Assembly: GCA_023422775.1 (NCBI GenBank)
Contig: JAFAGM010000030.1
Span: 1 to 5,012 of the forward strand
Reading direction: 5' to 3'
Length of the DNA: 5,012 nt
DNA from: Pseudomonadota bacterium
GTDB lineage: Bacteria; Pseudomonadota; Alphaproteobacteria; Rhizobiales; Xanthobacteraceae
Position numbers and translations under genes: made by a program. Under the pieces are notes generated by a model. That model was not told the origin of the DNA and ran no database searches. It worked only from the letters and a program-made list of their open reading frames with translations. This document shows positions 1-5,012 of the stretch, in pieces (the first letter of the stretch is position 1; each line of letters opens with the position of its first letter).

Positions 1-3245
<3,245 letters not shown>

Positions 3246-3250
3246 CGTCT

Positions 3251-3257
3251 TCTCCTC
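3251..3257 (-). promoter_or_regulatory. Shine-Dalgarno site of rpoC
   Basis: The transcribed strand reads GAGGAGA, ending about six nucleotides before the ATG at 3245-3243 (GAGGAGAAGACG-ATG). This is a near-ideal match to the 16S rRNA anti-Shine-Dalgarno sequence at ideal spacing. It fixes the rpoC start at MNQEIMNLFNP rather than the in-frame Met six codons in (3230-3228). Its GAGGAG core (3252-3257) is complementary to a CUCCUC segment in the inverted repeat upstream (3323-3328). Confidence 0.9.
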
Positions 3258-3260
3258 GCG

Positions 3261-3278
3261 TGCCGATCGTCACCGGCA
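3261..3278 (-). repeat. Small 5-bp stem just upstream of rpoC ribosome binding site
   Basis: TGCCG and CGGCA (3261-3265 and 3274-3278) can pair with an 8-nt loop, ending three nucleotides before the GAGGAG of the rpoC Shine-Dalgarno site. The stem is short and could be chance in a G+C-rich region. It leaves the ribosome binding site itself unpaired. Confidence 0.3.
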
Positions 3279-3316
3279 GCAAATTCGAAACTTCTTTAGT
3301 CCGCGCCCTTCTCAAC

Positions 3317-3381
3317 GTCCGAGAGGAGCGCGAATGCCCGGCCGATGCGCGCGAAGACGTGCTTCGCGCTCCTGGCCGGAC
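3317..3381 (-). repeat. Inverted repeat with 11-bp perfect stem in rpoB-rpoC spacer
   Basis: The arms 3324-3334 (AGGAGCGCGAA on plus) and 3363-3373 (TTCGCGCTCCT on plus) are perfectly complementary over 11 bp, separated by 28 nt. Outside a small internal loop, 3317-3321 (GTCCG) and 3377-3381 (CGGAC) add a further 5-bp stem. In the transcript the structure begins about 15 nt after the rpoB stop. No U-tract follows, so it is not a standard terminator. Possible roles are an RNase III or RNase E processing site, a transcript-stabilising stem or part of a translational control element. The pairing is read directly from sequence; the role is unknown. Confidence 0.75.
3349..3369 (-). repeat. Local 8-bp hairpin competing with the larger inverted repeat
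   Basis: Segments 3349-3356 (GCGCGAAG on plus) and 3362-3369 (CTTCGCGC on plus) form a perfect 8-bp stem with a 5-nt loop. The arm 3362-3369 overlaps the arm 3363-3373 of the larger inverted repeat, so both structures cannot form on one RNA molecule. The competition arises because GCGCGAA occurs twice on the plus strand (3328-3334 and 3349-3355). In transcription order the shared arm is made first and the local partner second, so the local hairpin would fold before the long one. No function can be assigned from sequence. Confidence 0.65.
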
Positions 3382-3396
3382 ATGGAATCACTTGCG

Positions 3397-5012
<1,616 letters not shown>

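Larger units (their letters stand above)
3246..3396 (-). other. rpoB-rpoC intergenic spacer, 151 nt
   Basis: This is the only non-coding stretch in the window. On the transcribed strand it begins right after the rpoB TAA and ends at the rpoC ATG. It contains a G+C-rich inverted-repeat block in its first half, an A/T-richer stretch (3281-3300), a small stem and the rpoC ribosome binding site. I see no convincing sigma-70-like promoter: a TTGAGA at 3307-3312 has no -10 element at usual spacing. No U-run follows any stem, so no intrinsic terminator is supported. The two genes are therefore most simply read as one transcript, with the spacer as an untranslated linker. Short open frames crossing it are out of phase with both genes and show no independent features. 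Confidence 0.85.

Noticed and set aside
3281..3312. Separate promoter for rpoC
   Set aside because: TTGAGA (transcribed strand, 3312-3307) resembles a -35 box, but the only A/T-rich hexamer nearby, TAAAGA, lies 11 nt away instead of 16-18, and nothing at proper spacing resembles a -10 box.
3317..3381. Intrinsic terminator between rpoB and rpoC
   Set aside because: A strong stem exists, but the transcript after it reads CUCGGACGUUGAG with no U-run, and rpoC follows with a strong ribosome binding site, as expected for an operon.

Overview
This window is a piece of the core transcription operon of a high-G+C bacterium, read entirely from the minus strand. It holds the C-terminal part of rpoB (RNA polymerase beta subunit), a 151-bp spacer, and the first ~1,081 codons of rpoC (beta' subunit). 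Both genes run off the window: rpoB lacks its start and rpoC lacks its end. The sequence suggests an alphaproteobacterium, probably of the Rhizobiales (Bradyrhizobium/Rhodopseudomonas-like). This rests on overall protein similarity recalled from memory, the high G+C codon use, and a beta subunit that ends in a short tail beyond the E. coli C-terminus. The genus is an inference and was not checked against a database.

Layout on the plus coordinates, right to left in the direction of transcription: 5012-3397 is the rpoB 3' part, ending in TAA; 3396-3246 is the rpoB-rpoC spacer, with inverted repeats and the rpoC ribosome binding site; 3245-1 is the rpoC 5' part, starting with ATG and cut inside the lineage-specific insertion of the trigger loop (SI3 in E. 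coli terms). The catalytic parts visible are the NADFDGD magnesium-binding loop, both zinc sites, the bridge helix and the first half of the trigger loop in beta', and the two active-site basic residues (Lys and His) in beta. Together with alpha and omega these two proteins form the core RNA polymerase.

I found no mobile element, CRISPR array, tRNA, rRNA or unfamiliar gene. Long plus-strand reading frames opposite rpoC and rpoB are explained by codon choice: neither gene uses TTA, CTA or TCA in the part visible here. The one stretch not explained by coding is the spacer. It can fold into two mutually exclusive hairpins, and one freed arm is complementary to the rpoC Shine-Dalgarno sequence. 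That is the best candidate for a second look, but it is a hypothesis from base pairing alone. I see no undescribed biological system in this window.
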